Source of the DNA: Chitinophagaceae bacterium
GTDB taxonomy: Bacteria > Bacteroidota > Bacteroidia > Chitinophagales > Chitinophagaceae
Direction: 5' to 3'
Assembly: GCA_016713085.1 (NCBI GenBank)
Contig: JADJPV010000002.1
Location: 62,001-126,000 of the forward strand
DNA length: 64,000 nucleotides
Under the pieces are notes generated by a model. That model saw nothing but the letters and a program-made list of their open reading frames with translations, did not search any database and was not told where the DNA came from. The position numbers were made by a program, and so were the translations under genes. Shown here piece by piece: positions 18,064 through 29,190 of the stretch; the first letter of the stretch is position 1; each line of letters begins with the position of its first letter.

Positions 18064-19377
18064 ATGAAAATCGCAGTAGTAGGAACCGGTTATGTAGGCT
18101 TGGTAACAGGAACCTGTTTTGCCGAAACCGGTAACAGAGTAACATGTATCGATATTGATCAAACCAAAATTGAAAAATTATCAAAAGGTCAGATCACTAT
18201 TTACGAGCCGGGATTAGAAAAAATTTTTCTCCGTAATTTAAATGAGGGCCGCCTGCATTTTACAACGAATCTTACAGAAGGCATTAAAGATGCAGCCATT
18301 ATTTTCCTTGCTTTACCAACACCTCCCGGTGAAGATGGAAGTGCAGATTTAAAATATATATTGGGAGTGGCCGATGATTTAGGAAAAATTCTCACCGACT
18401 TTAAAGTGATTGTTGATAAAAGTACAGTACCTGTTGGTACAGCTGATAAAGTTGCTGCTGCTATTGCAAAAAACTGTAAAGTGGAATTTGCTGTAGTCAG
18501 TAATCCTGAGTTTTTAAGAGAAGGTGTGGCAGTGGAGGATTTTATGAAGCCTGATCGTGTTGTTGTTGGGACCAGCAATGAAAAAGCAAAAAAGGTGATG
18601 ACAGAATTGTATGCTCCTTTTGTACGCAGTGGTAACCCGGTTATTTTTATGGATGAAAAAAGTGCGGAGTTAACCAAGTATGCAGCCAATTCATTTCTTG
18701 CTGTGAAAATTTCTTTCATGAATGAAATTGCCCGCTTATGCGAAAAAGTTGGTGCTGATGTTGATATGGTTCGTAAAGGTGTTGGCAGCGATGATCGTAT
18801 CGGAAAACGCTTTTTCTTCCCCGGCATTGGATATGGCGGCAGCTGTTTCCCCAAAGATGTACAGGCATTGGTGAGATCATCAACTGAAGTAAACTATGAT
18901 TTCGAAATACTGAATGCAGTGATGAAAGTAAATGAAGAACAAAAATTGTTCCTCATGCCCAAGATCAATGCTTATTTTAAAAATGATCTGAAAGGAAAAC
19001 GTTTTGCCATGTGGGGGCTTGCATTTAAACCCAATACGGATGATATTCGTGAAGCACCGGCTTTATACATGATTGATGCATTAACAGAAGCAGGAGCAAC
19101 TGTTTGTGCCTATGATCCCGAAGGCATGGCGAATGTAAAACAGGTAGTGGGTAACAGGATTGATTTTGCTGCCAATCAGTATGATGCATTAAAGAATGCA
19201 GATGCGCTGATTATTGCTACTGAGTGGAGCGAATTCCGTACTCCTGAGTTTGAAAAGATCAGTGAATTGCTGAAAAGCAAAGTGATTTTTGATGGACGTA
19301 ATGTGTACGATAGGGAGCAAATGAAGCAATTCGGTTATCATTATGAAAGTGTGGGAAGGGAAGCCGTAATTAAATAA
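18064..19377 (+). CDS. ugd: UDP-glucose 6-dehydrogenase
   Basis: 437 residues. It oxidises UDP-glucose to UDP-glucuronate with two NAD. The N-terminal Rossmann motif GTGYVGLVTG, the STVPVGT and NPEFLREG substrate segments and the catalytic Cys261 in GYGGSCFPKD are all present. Its product is the substrate of the next gene (UDP-xylose synthase, 21 bp downstream), which supports the assignment. Length is normal. Confidence 0.93.
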   Translation: MKIAVVGTGYVGLVTGTCFAETGNRVTCIDIDQTKIEKLSKGQITIYEPGLEKIFLRNLNEGRLHFTTNLTEGIKDAAIIFLALPTPPGEDGSADLKYILGVADDLGKILTDFKVIVDKSTVPVGTADKVAAAIAKNCKVEFAVVSNPEFLREGVAVEDFMKPDRVVVGTSNEKAKKVMTELYAPFVRSGNPVIFMDEKSAELTKYAANSFLAVKISFMNEIARLCEKVGADVDMVRKGVGSDDRIGKRFFFPGIGYGGSCFPKDVQALVRSSTEVNYDFEILNAVMKVNEEQKLFLMPKINAYFKNDLKGKRFAMWGLAFKPNTDDIREAPALYMIDALTEAGATVCAYDPEGMANVKQVVGNRIDFAANQYDALKNADALIIATEWSEFRTPEFEKISELLKSKVIFDGRNVYDREQMKQFGYHYESVGREAVIK

Positions 19378-19398
19378 CAGACTATTAAAACTAATTGT

Positions 19399-20382
19399 AT
19401 GGATCGGAAAAGAATTCTAATCACTGGTGCAGCCGGCTTTCTTGGTTCACATTTGTGCGACAGGGCTATTAAGGAAGGCTTTCGTGTTGTTGCCATGGAT
19501 AATCTGATTACCGGCGATCTGAAAAATATTGAACACCTGTTTAAACTGGAACAGTTTGAGTTTTATCATCATGATATTACCAAGTTCATTCATATCCCAG
19601 GCAAGATTGATTATATCCTGCATTTTGCGTCACCTGCAAGTCCTATTGACTATTTAAAAATTCCTATTCAAACATTGAAAGTGGGTGCTCATGGCACACA
19701 CAATTGTTTGGGGCTTGCAAAAGCAAAAGGAGCAAGAATACTGGTCGCATCTACATCTGAAGTATATGGTGACCCGATGGTACATCCTCAAACAGAAGAA
19801 TACTGGGGAAATGTAAATCCTGTTGGGCCACGTGGTGTATATGATGAAGCCAAACGTTTTATGGAAAGTATTACAATGGCTTATAACCGCTTTCATGGTG
19901 TTGAAACAAGGATCATCCGAATCTTCAATACCTACGGTCCACGTATGCGCCTCAATGATGGCCGTGCATTACCTGCATTTATTGGCCAGGCTTTGCGTGG
20001 TGAAGACCTCACTGTTTTTGGTGATGGCAGCCAGACAAGAAGTTTCTGTTATGTAGATGACCTGGTAGAAGGCATTTACCGTTTGCTGATGAGCAATTAT
20101 GACATGCCGGTGAATGTTGGTAATCCATCTGAAATTTCTTTGAAAGATTTTGCGGAAGAGATCATCAAATTAACAGGCACTACCCAGAAGATTGTATACA
20201 AAGATTTGCCTGTTGATGATCCCAAGCAGCGTCAGCCCGATATTACCAAGGCAAAAGAAATTCTTGGATGGGAGCCCAAAGTAAACAGGAGCGAAGGCTT
20301 AAAAATTACTTACGAGTATTTTAAAAATCTTCCAAAGGAAGAATGGACAAAACTGCCTAAAGAGTTTGTAAGCATCATGTAA
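19399..20382 (+). CDS. uxs: UDP-glucuronate decarboxylase (UDP-xylose synthase)
   Basis: 327 residues, extended short-chain dehydrogenase. It turns UDP-glucuronate into UDP-xylose with bound NAD. Seen: GAAGFLGSH near the N-terminus, FASPASPIDY, the Ser/Thr in STSEVYGDP, and the Tyr148-x3-Lys152 pair in YDEAK; the later RIFNTYGPRM and GDGSQTRSF segments are typical of UXS. It directly follows ugd, making a two-step route to UDP-xylose. Confusion with related decarboxylases or epimerases is possible, but PASP plus the ugd partner favour UXS. Confidence 0.9.
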   Translation: MDRKRILITGAAGFLGSHLCDRAIKEGFRVVAMDNLITGDLKNIEHLFKLEQFEFYHHDITKFIHIPGKIDYILHFASPASPIDYLKIPIQTLKVGAHGTHNCLGLAKAKGARILVASTSEVYGDPMVHPQTEEYWGNVNPVGPRGVYDEAKRFMESITMAYNRFHGVETRIIRIFNTYGPRMRLNDGRALPAFIGQALRGEDLTVFGDGSQTRSFCYVDDLVEGIYRLLMSNYDMPVNVGNPSEISLKDFAEEIIKLTGTTQKIVYKDLPVDDPKQRQPDITKAKEILGWEPKVNRSEGLKITYEYFKNLPKEEWTKLPKEFVSIM

Positions 20383-20433
20383 TAAAACTGCTGACGGATA
20401 ACCTGAAGCAAAACATAAAATTTGTAATCTGAA

Positions 20434-21722
20434 ATGTATAAAGAGCTGATCAACAAAGAAAAAAAATCGCAGTTGTAGGGTTAGGTTATGTTGGTTTGCC
20501 TCTGGCTCTTGAACTGGCTGCACATATGCAGGTGATTGGTTTTGATATCAACCGCAGGCGTATTGAAATGATGCAGCACAGCGAAGACCCCAGTAAAGAA
20601 GTTGATGCGAATATGTTTGCAGGCAAGGATATTGTTTTTACAGATGATATCAATGTGTTGAAAGAAGCTTCTTTCTTTATTGTAACAGTACCCACTCCCG
20701 TTGATGAATATAAAGTTCCTGATCTTACTCCACTGGAAAAAGCAAGTGAAACAGTTGGGAAGGTGCTGAAGCAAGGAGATTATGTTGTGTATGAAAGCAC
20801 AACATACCCCGGTTGTACAGAAGATGACTGCATGCCGATACTGGAACAGTTTTCCGGTCTCAAAGGAAAAGTTGATTTCAAGATTGGCTATTCACCAGAA
20901 CGGATTAACCCAGGAGATAAACTTCATACTTTATCCAACACGGTGAAGATTGTTTCAGGATGTGATGAAGAATCATTGAATGAAATTGCAAGCATTTATG
21001 AATCTGTTGTAAAGGTTGGTGTTCACCGGGCGCCGAATATTAAAGTAGCTGAAGCAGGTAAGATCATTGAAAATGCGCAGCGTGATTTGAATATTTCTTT
21101 GATGAATGAACTGTCAATTATTTTTGACCGTATCGGTATCAACACATTTGATGTGGTGGAAGCGGCCGGAACAAAATGGAACTTTCATAAATACACACCA
21201 GGTTTGGTTGGAGGACATTGCATTGGAGTTGATCCTTACTATTTAACCTATAAGGCACAACAGCTGGGATACAATTCAAAAGTAATTGCAAGTGGCCGTT
21301 TTGTAAATGACGAAATGCCAAGGTATGTAGCAAAGAAAATCATTCAGCATATTATTAAGCATGCACCCAATCCTTCTGCAGCAAAAGTGCTGGTGCTGGG
21401 AGCTACGTTTAAAGAAAATGTATCTGATATCCGCAATTCAAAAGTGGCAGATATGGTGAAGGGACTGCTGGAGTATAATGTATCAGTTGATTTTGTTGAC
21501 CCGTATGCAGATGCGGCTGATGTAAAACATGAGTATGGGTTAACAATGATTCCTGCAATAGGGAAGGGATACGATGCTGTAGTAATGGCGGTTGCACATG
21601 ATCAATATAAAGAGTTTACTGAAGAGTTTCTGTTAAGCATTTCTAATCAGAATGCTTTGTTTGCCGATCTGAAAGGCATTTACCGAAATAAAATTTCTAA
21701 ACTGAAATACTGGAGTTTATGA
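20434..21722 (+). CDS. Nucleotide-sugar dehydrogenase, TviB/WbpO type, one single-base deletion
   Basis: A UDP-N-acetylhexosamine 6-dehydrogenase-like enzyme that makes an N-acetyl-aminouronic acid donor. The gene starts at ATG 20434 (MYKELINKEKK); one A is missing from the A-run 20459-20466, after which the frame continues through IAVVGLGYVGLPLAL, the NAD-binding site. The catalytic cysteine is in VGGHCIGVDPYYL. Repaired length is about 429 residues, normal for the family. It has an ATGA overlap with rfbB. UDP-GlcNAc/GalNAc versus ManNAc preference is unknown. The break looks like a homopolymer read error. Confidence 0.88.
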
Positions 21723-22786
21723 AAAACCAATTAAAAAAAACAATTTTAGTAACCGGCGGTGCCGGATTTATTGGCAGCCATGTTGTTCGCCTGTTCGTTA
21801 ATAAATATCCCGAATACAAAATTGTAAATGGCGATGCATTAACCTATGCAGGTAATCTTGAAAATCTGAAAGACATTACTGCAAAAGATAATTATGTGTT
21901 TGAGAAAATGGATATTACTGATGAAGCAAAAGTTGCAGAACTTTTTGATCAGTATCATTTTGATGCAGTGATTCATCTTGCAGCTGAAAGTCATGTTGAC
22001 CGCAGTATAATGGATCCTTTATCATTCGTTAAAACAAATGTACTGGGAACAGCTATACTGCTCAATGCAGCCCGTAAAGATTGGGCCGGTAACCATGAAG
22101 GAAAACTCTTCTATCATGTATCAACTGATGAAGTATATGGTTCATTAGGTGAAACAGGATTCTTTACCGAAGAAACCCCTTACGATCCGCATTCACCCTA
22201 CTCGGCATCAAAAGCAGCTTCTGATCATTTTGTGATGGCATATTATGATACATATGGTCTTCCTGTTGTGATGAGCAACTGTTCAAACAATTATGGCTCA
22301 CATCATTTTCCTGAAAAATTAATTCCACTCTGTATCCACAATATCAAAAATAATAAACCCCTTCCTGTTTATGGAAAAGGTGAAAATGTAAGAGATTGGT
22401 TGTTTGTGGAAGACCATGCAAGAGCGATTGATACAATTTTTCATAATGGAAAATTAGGACAGAGTTATAATGTTGGCGGTTTTAATGAATGGAAGAATAT
22501 TGACCTTGTACAAGTACTCTGCAAAATCATGGATAAAAAATTAGGAAGAGCAGAAGGAGAAAGCGCTAAGCTCATTACTTATGTAAAAGACAGGGCAGGC
22601 CATGATCTTCGCTATGCAATTGATGCAACCAAACTCAATAAGGAATTGGGATGGTCGCCTTCATTACAATTTGAAGAAGGCCTGGAAAAAACGATTGACT
22701 GGTATCTGAATAATGAAGAATGGATCAATCATGTAACCAGCGGTGATTATCAGCATTTTTATGCTGACCAGTATGTTAAGCGATAA
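21719..22786 (+). CDS. rfbB: dTDP-glucose 4,6-dehydratase
   Basis: 355 residues. Second step of dTDP-L-rhamnose synthesis. NAD-binding GGAGFIGSH, the dehydratase triad-adjacent Thr146-Asp147-Glu148 (STDEVYG) and Tyr171-x3-Lys175 (YSASK) are seen. Its start overlaps the stop of the preceding dehydrogenase in an ATGA, so translation is probably coupled. rfbC and rfbD follow; no rfbA (thymidylyltransferase) is in the window. Confidence 0.95.
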   Translation: MKNQLKKTILVTGGAGFIGSHVVRLFVNKYPEYKIVNGDALTYAGNLENLKDITAKDNYVFEKMDITDEAKVAELFDQYHFDAVIHLAAESHVDRSIMDPLSFVKTNVLGTAILLNAARKDWAGNHEGKLFYHVSTDEVYGSLGETGFFTEETPYDPHSPYSASKAASDHFVMAYYDTYGLPVVMSNCSNNYGSHHFPEKLIPLCIHNIKNNKPLPVYGKGENVRDWLFVEDHARAIDTIFHNGKLGQSYNVGGFNEWKNIDLVQVLCKIMDKKLGRAEGESAKLITYVKDRAGHDLRYAIDATKLNKELGWSPSLQFEEGLEKTIDWYLNNEEWINHVTSGDYQHFYADQYVKR

Positions 22787-22837
22787 TTATTGTTTTCAAT
22801 AAACTTGCTTTTGTGTTCATCATGTTTAATTTGTTTT

Positions 22838-23392
22838 ATGCCATTTACACATACACAGTTTCCTGATTTAGTTGTATTTGAACCAAAAGTATTTGGTGAC
22901 GACAGGGGCTATTTCTTTGAGTCGTATAATAAACAGATGTTTGCCAGTAAAGGGTTTGATCATGACTGGGTGCAGGATAATCAATCCAGCTCTGTTTATG
23001 GTGTAATTCGTGGATTACATTTTCAAAAAGGTGAACATGCACAGGCAAAATTAGTACGTTGTTTAAGAGGTGCCATTTTAGATGTAGTGGTTGATCTCAG
23101 AAAAAATTCTCCAACCTTCAAACAGGTTTATTCAATTGAGTTAACGGCAGAAAAGAAAAATACATTACTTGTGCCAAGGGGATTTGCACATGGATTTTCT
23201 GTATTGAGCGATATGGCTGAAGTGATGTATAAATGTGATCACCTGTACAGTAAAGAAAGTGAAGGAGGTTTATTATATAACGATCCTTCTTTACAAATCG
23301 ACTGGGGAATCCCTTCGGGCAAAGAAATCGTTTCAGATAAAGACAAATTGAATCCCATGCTCGCTGATTTAGCAGAGGATAGTTTCTTTTAA
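22838..23392 (+). CDS. rfbC: dTDP-4-dehydrorhamnose 3,5-epimerase
   Basis: 184 residues from the ATG at 22838; the open frame reaches up to a TTG at 22790, but the added residues do not match the family, and the ATG gives the normal start (PFTHTQFPDLVVFEPKVFGD). Cupin-fold enzyme; active-site histidine lies in RGLHFQKG and DVVVDLRKNSPTF forms the core. It acts between RmlB and RmlD, whose genes flank it. Confidence 0.94.
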   Translation: MPFTHTQFPDLVVFEPKVFGDDRGYFFESYNKQMFASKGFDHDWVQDNQSSSVYGVIRGLHFQKGEHAQAKLVRCLRGAILDVVVDLRKNSPTFKQVYSIELTAEKKNTLLVPRGFAHGFSVLSDMAEVMYKCDHLYSKESEGGLLYNDPSLQIDWGIPSGKEIVSDKDKLNPMLADLAEDSFF

Positions 23393-23403
23393 TAATATGC
23401 AGT

Positions 23404-24270
23404 ATGGAAAAGCCCTCTGTTCTTGTTACCGGAAGTAATGGGCAGCTCGGAAAAGAGCTGCAGGTTTTAGCAGAAAGCTATCCGCAATTCCGTTTTGTAT
23501 TTGCTTCACGTGAAGATTTGAAACTTCATCATTATGGATTGGTTGAGAATTTCTTTTTAGCAACAAAGCCGCAGTATTGTATCAACTGTGCAGCATATAC
23601 AGCTGTTGATAAAGCAGAAAGCGAAGTTGATATGGCCACGCTGGTGAACGGAGAATCAGTAGGTAACCTTGCAGCTGTCTGTAAAAAGTATCAAACAAAG
23701 TTGATTCATATTTCTACCGATTATGTGTTTAATGGAGAAAGTGAAATTCCTTATAAAGAGGATGATTCAACTAGTCCTATCAATACATATGGTGTTTCTA
23801 AACTTAAGGGTGAACAATTATGTATGCAGGAAGATCCTGATGCGATTATCATCCGTACTGCATGGGTATATTCTTCTTTCGGAAACAATTTTGTAAAGAC
23901 GATGATGCGTTTAATGAATGAACGCAATGAGTTAAATGTTGTAAGCGACCAGGTTGGTTCCCCTACCTATGCTGCTGATCTTGCAAAAGCAATTCTTTCT
24001 ATTATTTCATCAGGGAAATGGCAGTCAGGAATTTATCATTACAGTAATGAGGGAAAGATCAGCTGGTATGAATTTGCACAAGCTATTAAAAATATAACAG
24101 GCAGTAAAGCCATAGTGCATCCAATTGAAGCAGCACAGTATCCAACACCGGCAAGGCGCCCCCATTTTTCTTTACTGAATAAAGAAAAAATAAAGTCTGC
24201 TTATCATTTATCCATTCCTGATTGGAAAGAGAGTCTTGCAGCCTGCATTGATCTGTTATTAAAAAAATAA
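23404..24270 (+). CDS. rfbD: dTDP-4-dehydrorhamnose reductase
   Basis: 288 residues. Final NADPH-dependent step of dTDP-L-rhamnose synthesis. Cofactor motif GSNGQLGKE near the N-terminus, CAAYTAVDKAE, STDYVFNG, and the Tyr-x3-Lys pair in YGVSKLKGE are present. It is the last gene of the cassette, 11 bp after rfbC. No terminator-like hairpin is seen in the 198 bp up to susC. Confidence 0.94.
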   Translation: MEKPSVLVTGSNGQLGKELQVLAESYPQFRFVFASREDLKLHHYGLVENFFLATKPQYCINCAAYTAVDKAESEVDMATLVNGESVGNLAAVCKKYQTKLIHISTDYVFNGESEIPYKEDDSTSPINTYGVSKLKGEQLCMQEDPDAIIIRTAWVYSSFGNNFVKTMMRLMNERNELNVVSDQVGSPTYAADLAKAILSIISSGKWQSGIYHYSNEGKISWYEFAQAIKNITGSKAIVHPIEAAQYPTPARRPHFSLLNKEKIKSAYHLSIPDWKESLAACIDLLLKK

Positions 24271-24468
24271 TATTTCTCTTTTCGGTTTATTACATACACA
24301 AACAATTAACTGTTTCCCGTTGGCTCTGCTGTGTCCCTGCCATTCATCACTGTTAATCTTCCCGTAACAATCCCTTAACGCTCTGTAAACATTGTAACTG
24401 CAATTTGCGCCCTTATTGCATGTGAAGGTGAGACATGCTGCATTAATTCTTAAACCAAAACTTACAAG

Positions 24469-27400
24469 ATGAAATTTCGGGTAACAACATCAGTTTTCTT
24501 TTTTCTTGTTCTCTTTTCTGCTAATGCATTTTCGCAGGTAACAAAAAAAGAAAGCAGCGCAGCTTTAATAGTTGTTTCTGGTACCGTAAAAGATGCAGAA
24601 ACAAATGCAACTGTAGCAGGCGTAACTATCAGCCAGGATGGAAAGAGAGCATTAGCCAGCACTAAAGAAGATGGAACATTTAAAGTAACTGTTGCTAAAG
24701 GAGCAGTGCTTGTTTTTACTGCTGTGTCTTATATTGAGCAAAGAGTAAAAGCAACAGGAAATGAAACAGACAGGGAAATTTTGCTTTCGCATGAATCAAA
24801 AGAGCTGGAAGGAGTAGTTGTAACAGCACTAGGTATAACCCGAAAACAAAAAGCATTGGGTTATGCAGTTCAGAATATCAACAATGCAGAACTCACCGAC
24901 GCAAAATCAAACAACTGGTCGAGTGCATTATCAGGCAAAGTGGCCGGGTTAAGTTTATTGTCACCTGGTTCAGGCCCATTCAATTCAACACGTATCAGTT
25001 TGCGGGGGATGTATCATTGAATCCGGATGGCAACAATGCATTGATTGTTATTGATGGCATTCCAAAGAATAGTGGCATGACAAGTGGTGGTGTAAGTAAT
25101 GCATATGGAGCAGGTTCAGGTAATGATATTCCAATTGATTTTGGTAATGGTATTGCTGATCTTAACCCTGATGATATTGAAAGTATCACTGTATTAAAAG
25201 GTCCGGGTGCAACAGCATTGTACGGCAGCCGTGCTGCAAACGGGGCTCTGATCATTACTACGAAATCAGGTGCAAGAAAAGATAAAGGAATTGGTATAAC
25301 CTTCAACTCCAATACAAGTGTTAATACTGTATTAAGGTGGCCCGACTATCAATATGAATATGGTCAGGGCACTGGTAAAGCACTTAACAGCAATGGTGAA
25401 AAATATTATTCATATGGAGCAACGGCCGATGGTGCAAGTACCAGCGGCACGTCAAGCGCTTATGGACCAAAGTTTAATGGACAGAATTATTTTCAATATG
25501 ATCCTTCAAGGCAAGGAGCAGGTTTAACACGCAGTTTGTGGCAACCATATACTAATAATATCAGCGATTTTTGGAGAACGGGTTATACACTCTCTAATAA
25601 TCTATCAATTGAAGGTGGTAATGACAAAGGTTCTGCACGTGCATCCATTACACATACAAAGAATGAATGGATCATGCCCAATACCGGATTCGAACGAATC
25701 AATGCTGCATTCAGCACAAACTATAAAGTATCGGATCGTTTAAAAATTACAGCTAAAGTAAATTATACCAATAAGCAAAGTGATAATGTGCCGGGTACCG
25801 GCTATAACAATCAATCCATTGCTTACTTCATGATTTTCCAGAATCCTAATGTGGATCTGAACTGGTATCGTGACCGTTGGAAGTTTGGTTTGGAACAGGT
25901 TGATCAGGTACATCCATTCAGTTCATTTATCGATAATCCTTTTTTGATTGCATATGAAATGACCAACTCTGTTAACAACAATAACATGATAGGAAATTTT
26001 GCTGCTACATTCCAGGTGTCGAAAAAATTGGATGTAATGATCCGTTCAGGTATTGATATGACGGGAGAGCAACGTCAGCAACGTCGTCCATTCAGCACAG
26101 CAAATTTTTTAAGAGGATATTTTAAACAACAGAATATTACCGATTATGAAGTGAACTCTGATGTGCTGCTAACTTACCGGGATAAGATAGCCGGTGTTAT
26201 AGATATTACTGCTTCGGCTGGCGGTAATCTCATGAGTCATAAATATAATCGTATAGATGCATATGTTGATGGGTTGGTAATACCTGCTGTGTATAAATTA
26301 TCAAATGGCTCAGGTACGCCTATTGTTACGGCAACCGACCGTAACGAAAAAGTAAACAGTTTGTACGGACTGGCATCATTCAGTTACCAGGGGAAATATT
26401 TTCTTGATATAACAGGAAGAAATGACTGGGCGAGCACATTGCCCGTTGCTAATAATTCATTCTTCTATCCATCAGTGAATACCAGTTTTATTCTGAGTGA
26501 TATTTTTAAGCTGCCGGCATTTGTTTCGTTTGCAAAAGCACGTGTATCATTTGCACAGGTTGGTAATGATACTGATCCGTATAAAACAAGAAAATATTAT
26601 GGTACAAGTGAATTTGCTTCATCAGGCTCAGTACCAACAACATTACCTAATGCAAACCTGAAACCTGAGATATCAACAAGCACAGAAGCTGGTCTTGAGT
26701 TACGTTTTTTGCAAAGCCGTTTGAATATTGATCTCACAGTATATAATAACATTACCCGCAACCAGATATTGGAAGTGCCGCTTGATCCAACAACAGGATA
26801 TACAAAAGCTGTGTTGAATGCAGGTGCAGTTCGCAACAGGGGCGTTGAAGTTGTAATAACTGCACAACCGGTAAAGCTCCGCAATTTTAAATGGAGTACT
26901 ACTGTTACATGGTCGAAAAACCAGAACCGTGTTTTAGAATTGGCTGAAGGTATGGGAGGCAAGATGGATCTTGCATACGGTGGTAATGCAACTATACAGG
27001 CAAAAGTAGGAGGCACAACAGGTGATTTATATGGTTTTGGATTTGTACGTTCGCCTGAAGGTGCTGTTGTTTATACAGCTGATGGTTTACCGGCCCGCCC
27101 TTCAGATATTCAATACATCGGTAATGCATATGCTGATTGGAAAGCCGGTTGGAGAAACGAGTTCTCTTACAAATCATTCCGCTTTAGTTTTCTTTTTGAC
27201 GGGCAGTATGGTGGCATCATCTATTCGCAAACACATCATAAAATGACTGAGCAGGGAAAGCTTAAACATACATTGAGAGGCAGGGAAGAAAATTATATTA
27301 TTGGTGACGGTGTGGTGTTTGATGCAGGCAGTAACAAGTACGTTCCAAACACAAAGAAAGTGTTACCGGTTGATTATTATGTAGAGTATTACCGTCGTGC

Positions 27401-27671
27401 AAATGTGGAAGCAAATTCTTTTGACGCATCTTATCTCAAATTGCGTGAAGCAAGGTTTGAATATTCAATTCCCGCAAAAGCATTGGGTAAGAGTTTTGTG
27501 AAAGGGGCTTCTTTTGCTATCTATGGCCGTGATCTTTTAATGATCACCAGCTTCCCCATCTTTGATCCTGAAACTGCAGCACTAAATGGTTCTACTTTAA
27601 TGCCAGGTGTTGAAATGGGACAAATGCCTTCAACACGTACAATGGGTGTAAACCTCACGTTCAAATTCTGA
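24469..27671 (+). CDS. SusC/RagA-family TonB-dependent outer-membrane transporter, one single-base deletion
   Basis: Signal peptide (1-23, ending NAFSQ), a carboxypeptidase-regulatory-like domain (about 35-110), a plug domain with GVVVTALGITRKQKALGYAVQ, ALYGSRAANGALIITTK, and a long beta-barrel ending in TMGVNLTFKF. The frame breaks at the G-run 25004-25008, where one G appears missing: the repaired sequence reads ISLRGDVSLNPDGNNALIVIDG, the family's plug signature, giving about 1067 residues. It forms the pore of an uptake complex with the SusD partner that starts 28 bp downstream. The substrate is unknown; the downstream phosphoesterase hints at a phosphorylated compound. Confidence 0.92.
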
Positions 27672-27699
27672 TACCAATCAAACATTAACAACAGTTAAA

Positions 27700-29166
27700 A
27701 TGAAACATACTTTAAAGCTTACAGCATTCATTCTGCTTACAAGCATCAGCATCATTTCATGTACAAAGGATTTTGAAACCATTAATACTGATCCGAACCG
27801 TATTGATCAGATCAGTCCGGGGACACTGCTTAACCCGATCATTTATACCGTTGCAGGTTATAATATGCAGCGTTGTGATGATATTACTTTTAACCTCATG
27901 CAGGTGGTATTGCCTTTTCCCAGTGCTACCGGTGGGTTGCATCGTTATGATATTTCTGAGAATGCAGGTAATGGTACATGGAATACTTATTATCTCTGGC
28001 TCAACAATGTTCGGGAAATGTATAATGCATCTGTAAAAGTAGAAGATAAGAACTATCAGGCCATTGCACTTACACTCAATGCATGGATATATTCTAATCT
28101 CACCGATTGTTTTGGTGATGTGCCTATGACAGAAGCGTCAAAAGCAGAAGAAGGTATCCTTCATCCTAAATTTGATTCACAAAAGGAAATTTATACTGCG
28201 TTGCTTGCAAGCCTCGATTCTGCCAACAACCTGTACAATACGTCCAAGAGTATGCTATATGGCACAGAAATACTCTACGGTAATAACGTAACTAAGTGGA
28301 AAAAATTCACGAATTCGTTGCGTATGCGTTTGTTATTACGCTTATCGAAACGTACAGAAGTGGGATCTTATACTTTATTAAAAGCGATGATGGATAATCC
28401 ATCAAAGTACCCGGTATTCAGCAGCAACGATGATGGTGCTTCATTAAAACTTACTGGTATTACACCCTTAGCATCACCTTGGGGCAGACCAATAGATTTT
28501 ACAACATTCCGTGCCGCAGCAAAATTTTTTCTCGACAGTTTAAATGCCTTTAACGATCCACGCCGGGCAAAATTTACAACGCAGGCAAAAAATTCAAGTG
28601 GTACAACAAATATTGGGTATATGGGAATCCCCAGCGGTTACACTGGCAGTGAATCACAATTCACTTATATTCCTTCCAATGTAAACGTAGCGTTGGTAAC
28701 TGCATCTTCTGCGTCCGTTATACCTATGAGTGTGGTGGTGATGCCTTATGCTGAAGTGGAATTTATTAAAGCCGAAGTAGAGTTTCAGCAGGGTAATCAT
28801 GCGGCTGCTAAAACAGCTTATGAAAAAGGAGTGAAGGCTTCAGTAGAACAATGGGGTGCTGTAATGCCGGCTGATTATTTTACGAACCCAACTTATACAG
28901 AAGCTACAGCATACAACAATACATTGCATCGTATCTTACTGCAAAAATATTATGCGCTTTTCTTTGTAGATTACCAGGCCTGGTTCGAACACAGACGTAC
29001 GGGTATGCCGGTGCTCCCTGTCAGTGCAGGCATAGCAGGTAAGCAAATGCCTACACGATTTAAATACCCGGTCAATATCCGTTCAATGAATCCGGATAAT
29101 TACAAGAAAGCAGTGGAAGCAATGGGTGGTGATGAAAACACAACTAAGGTTTGGTGGGAAAAATAA
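27700..29166 (+). CDS. SusD/RagB-family surface lipoprotein
   Basis: 488 residues. A lipoprotein signal ends at Cys21 (SISIISC) and is followed by TKDFETINTDPNR, the typical SusD-like start. The helical TPR-like fold and the SusD-like C-terminal part (YFVDYQAWFEHRRTGMPVLP) are recognisable. It caps the SusC pore at the cell surface and binds the nutrient. Operon with susC upstream and the metallophosphoesterase 24 bp downstream. Confidence 0.92.
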   Translation: MKHTLKLTAFILLTSISIISCTKDFETINTDPNRIDQISPGTLLNPIIYTVAGYNMQRCDDITFNLMQVVLPFPSATGGLHRYDISENAGNGTWNTYYLWLNNVREMYNASVKVEDKNYQAIALTLNAWIYSNLTDCFGDVPMTEASKAEEGILHPKFDSQKEIYTALLASLDSANNLYNTSKSMLYGTEILYGNNVTKWKKFTNSLRMRLLLRLSKRTEVGSYTLLKAMMDNPSKYPVFSSNDDGASLKLTGITPLASPWGRPIDFTTFRAAAKFFLDSLNAFNDPRRAKFTTQAKNSSGTTNIGYMGIPSGYTGSESQFTYIPSNVNVALVTASSASVIPMSVVVMPYAEVEFIKAEVEFQQGNHAAAKTAYEKGVKASVEQWGAVMPADYFTNPTYTEATAYNNTLHRILLQKYYALFFVDYQAWFEHRRTGMPVLPVSAGIAGKQMPTRFKYPVNIRSMNPDNYKKAVEAMGGDENTTKVWWEK

Positions 29167-29190
29167 ATTGAACAGAACTAAATACAACCA

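Noticed and set aside
22790..22837. Longer rfbC start at TTG 22790
   Set aside because: The added 16 residues are hydrophobic but not family-like, and ATG 22838 gives the standard length of RmlC.
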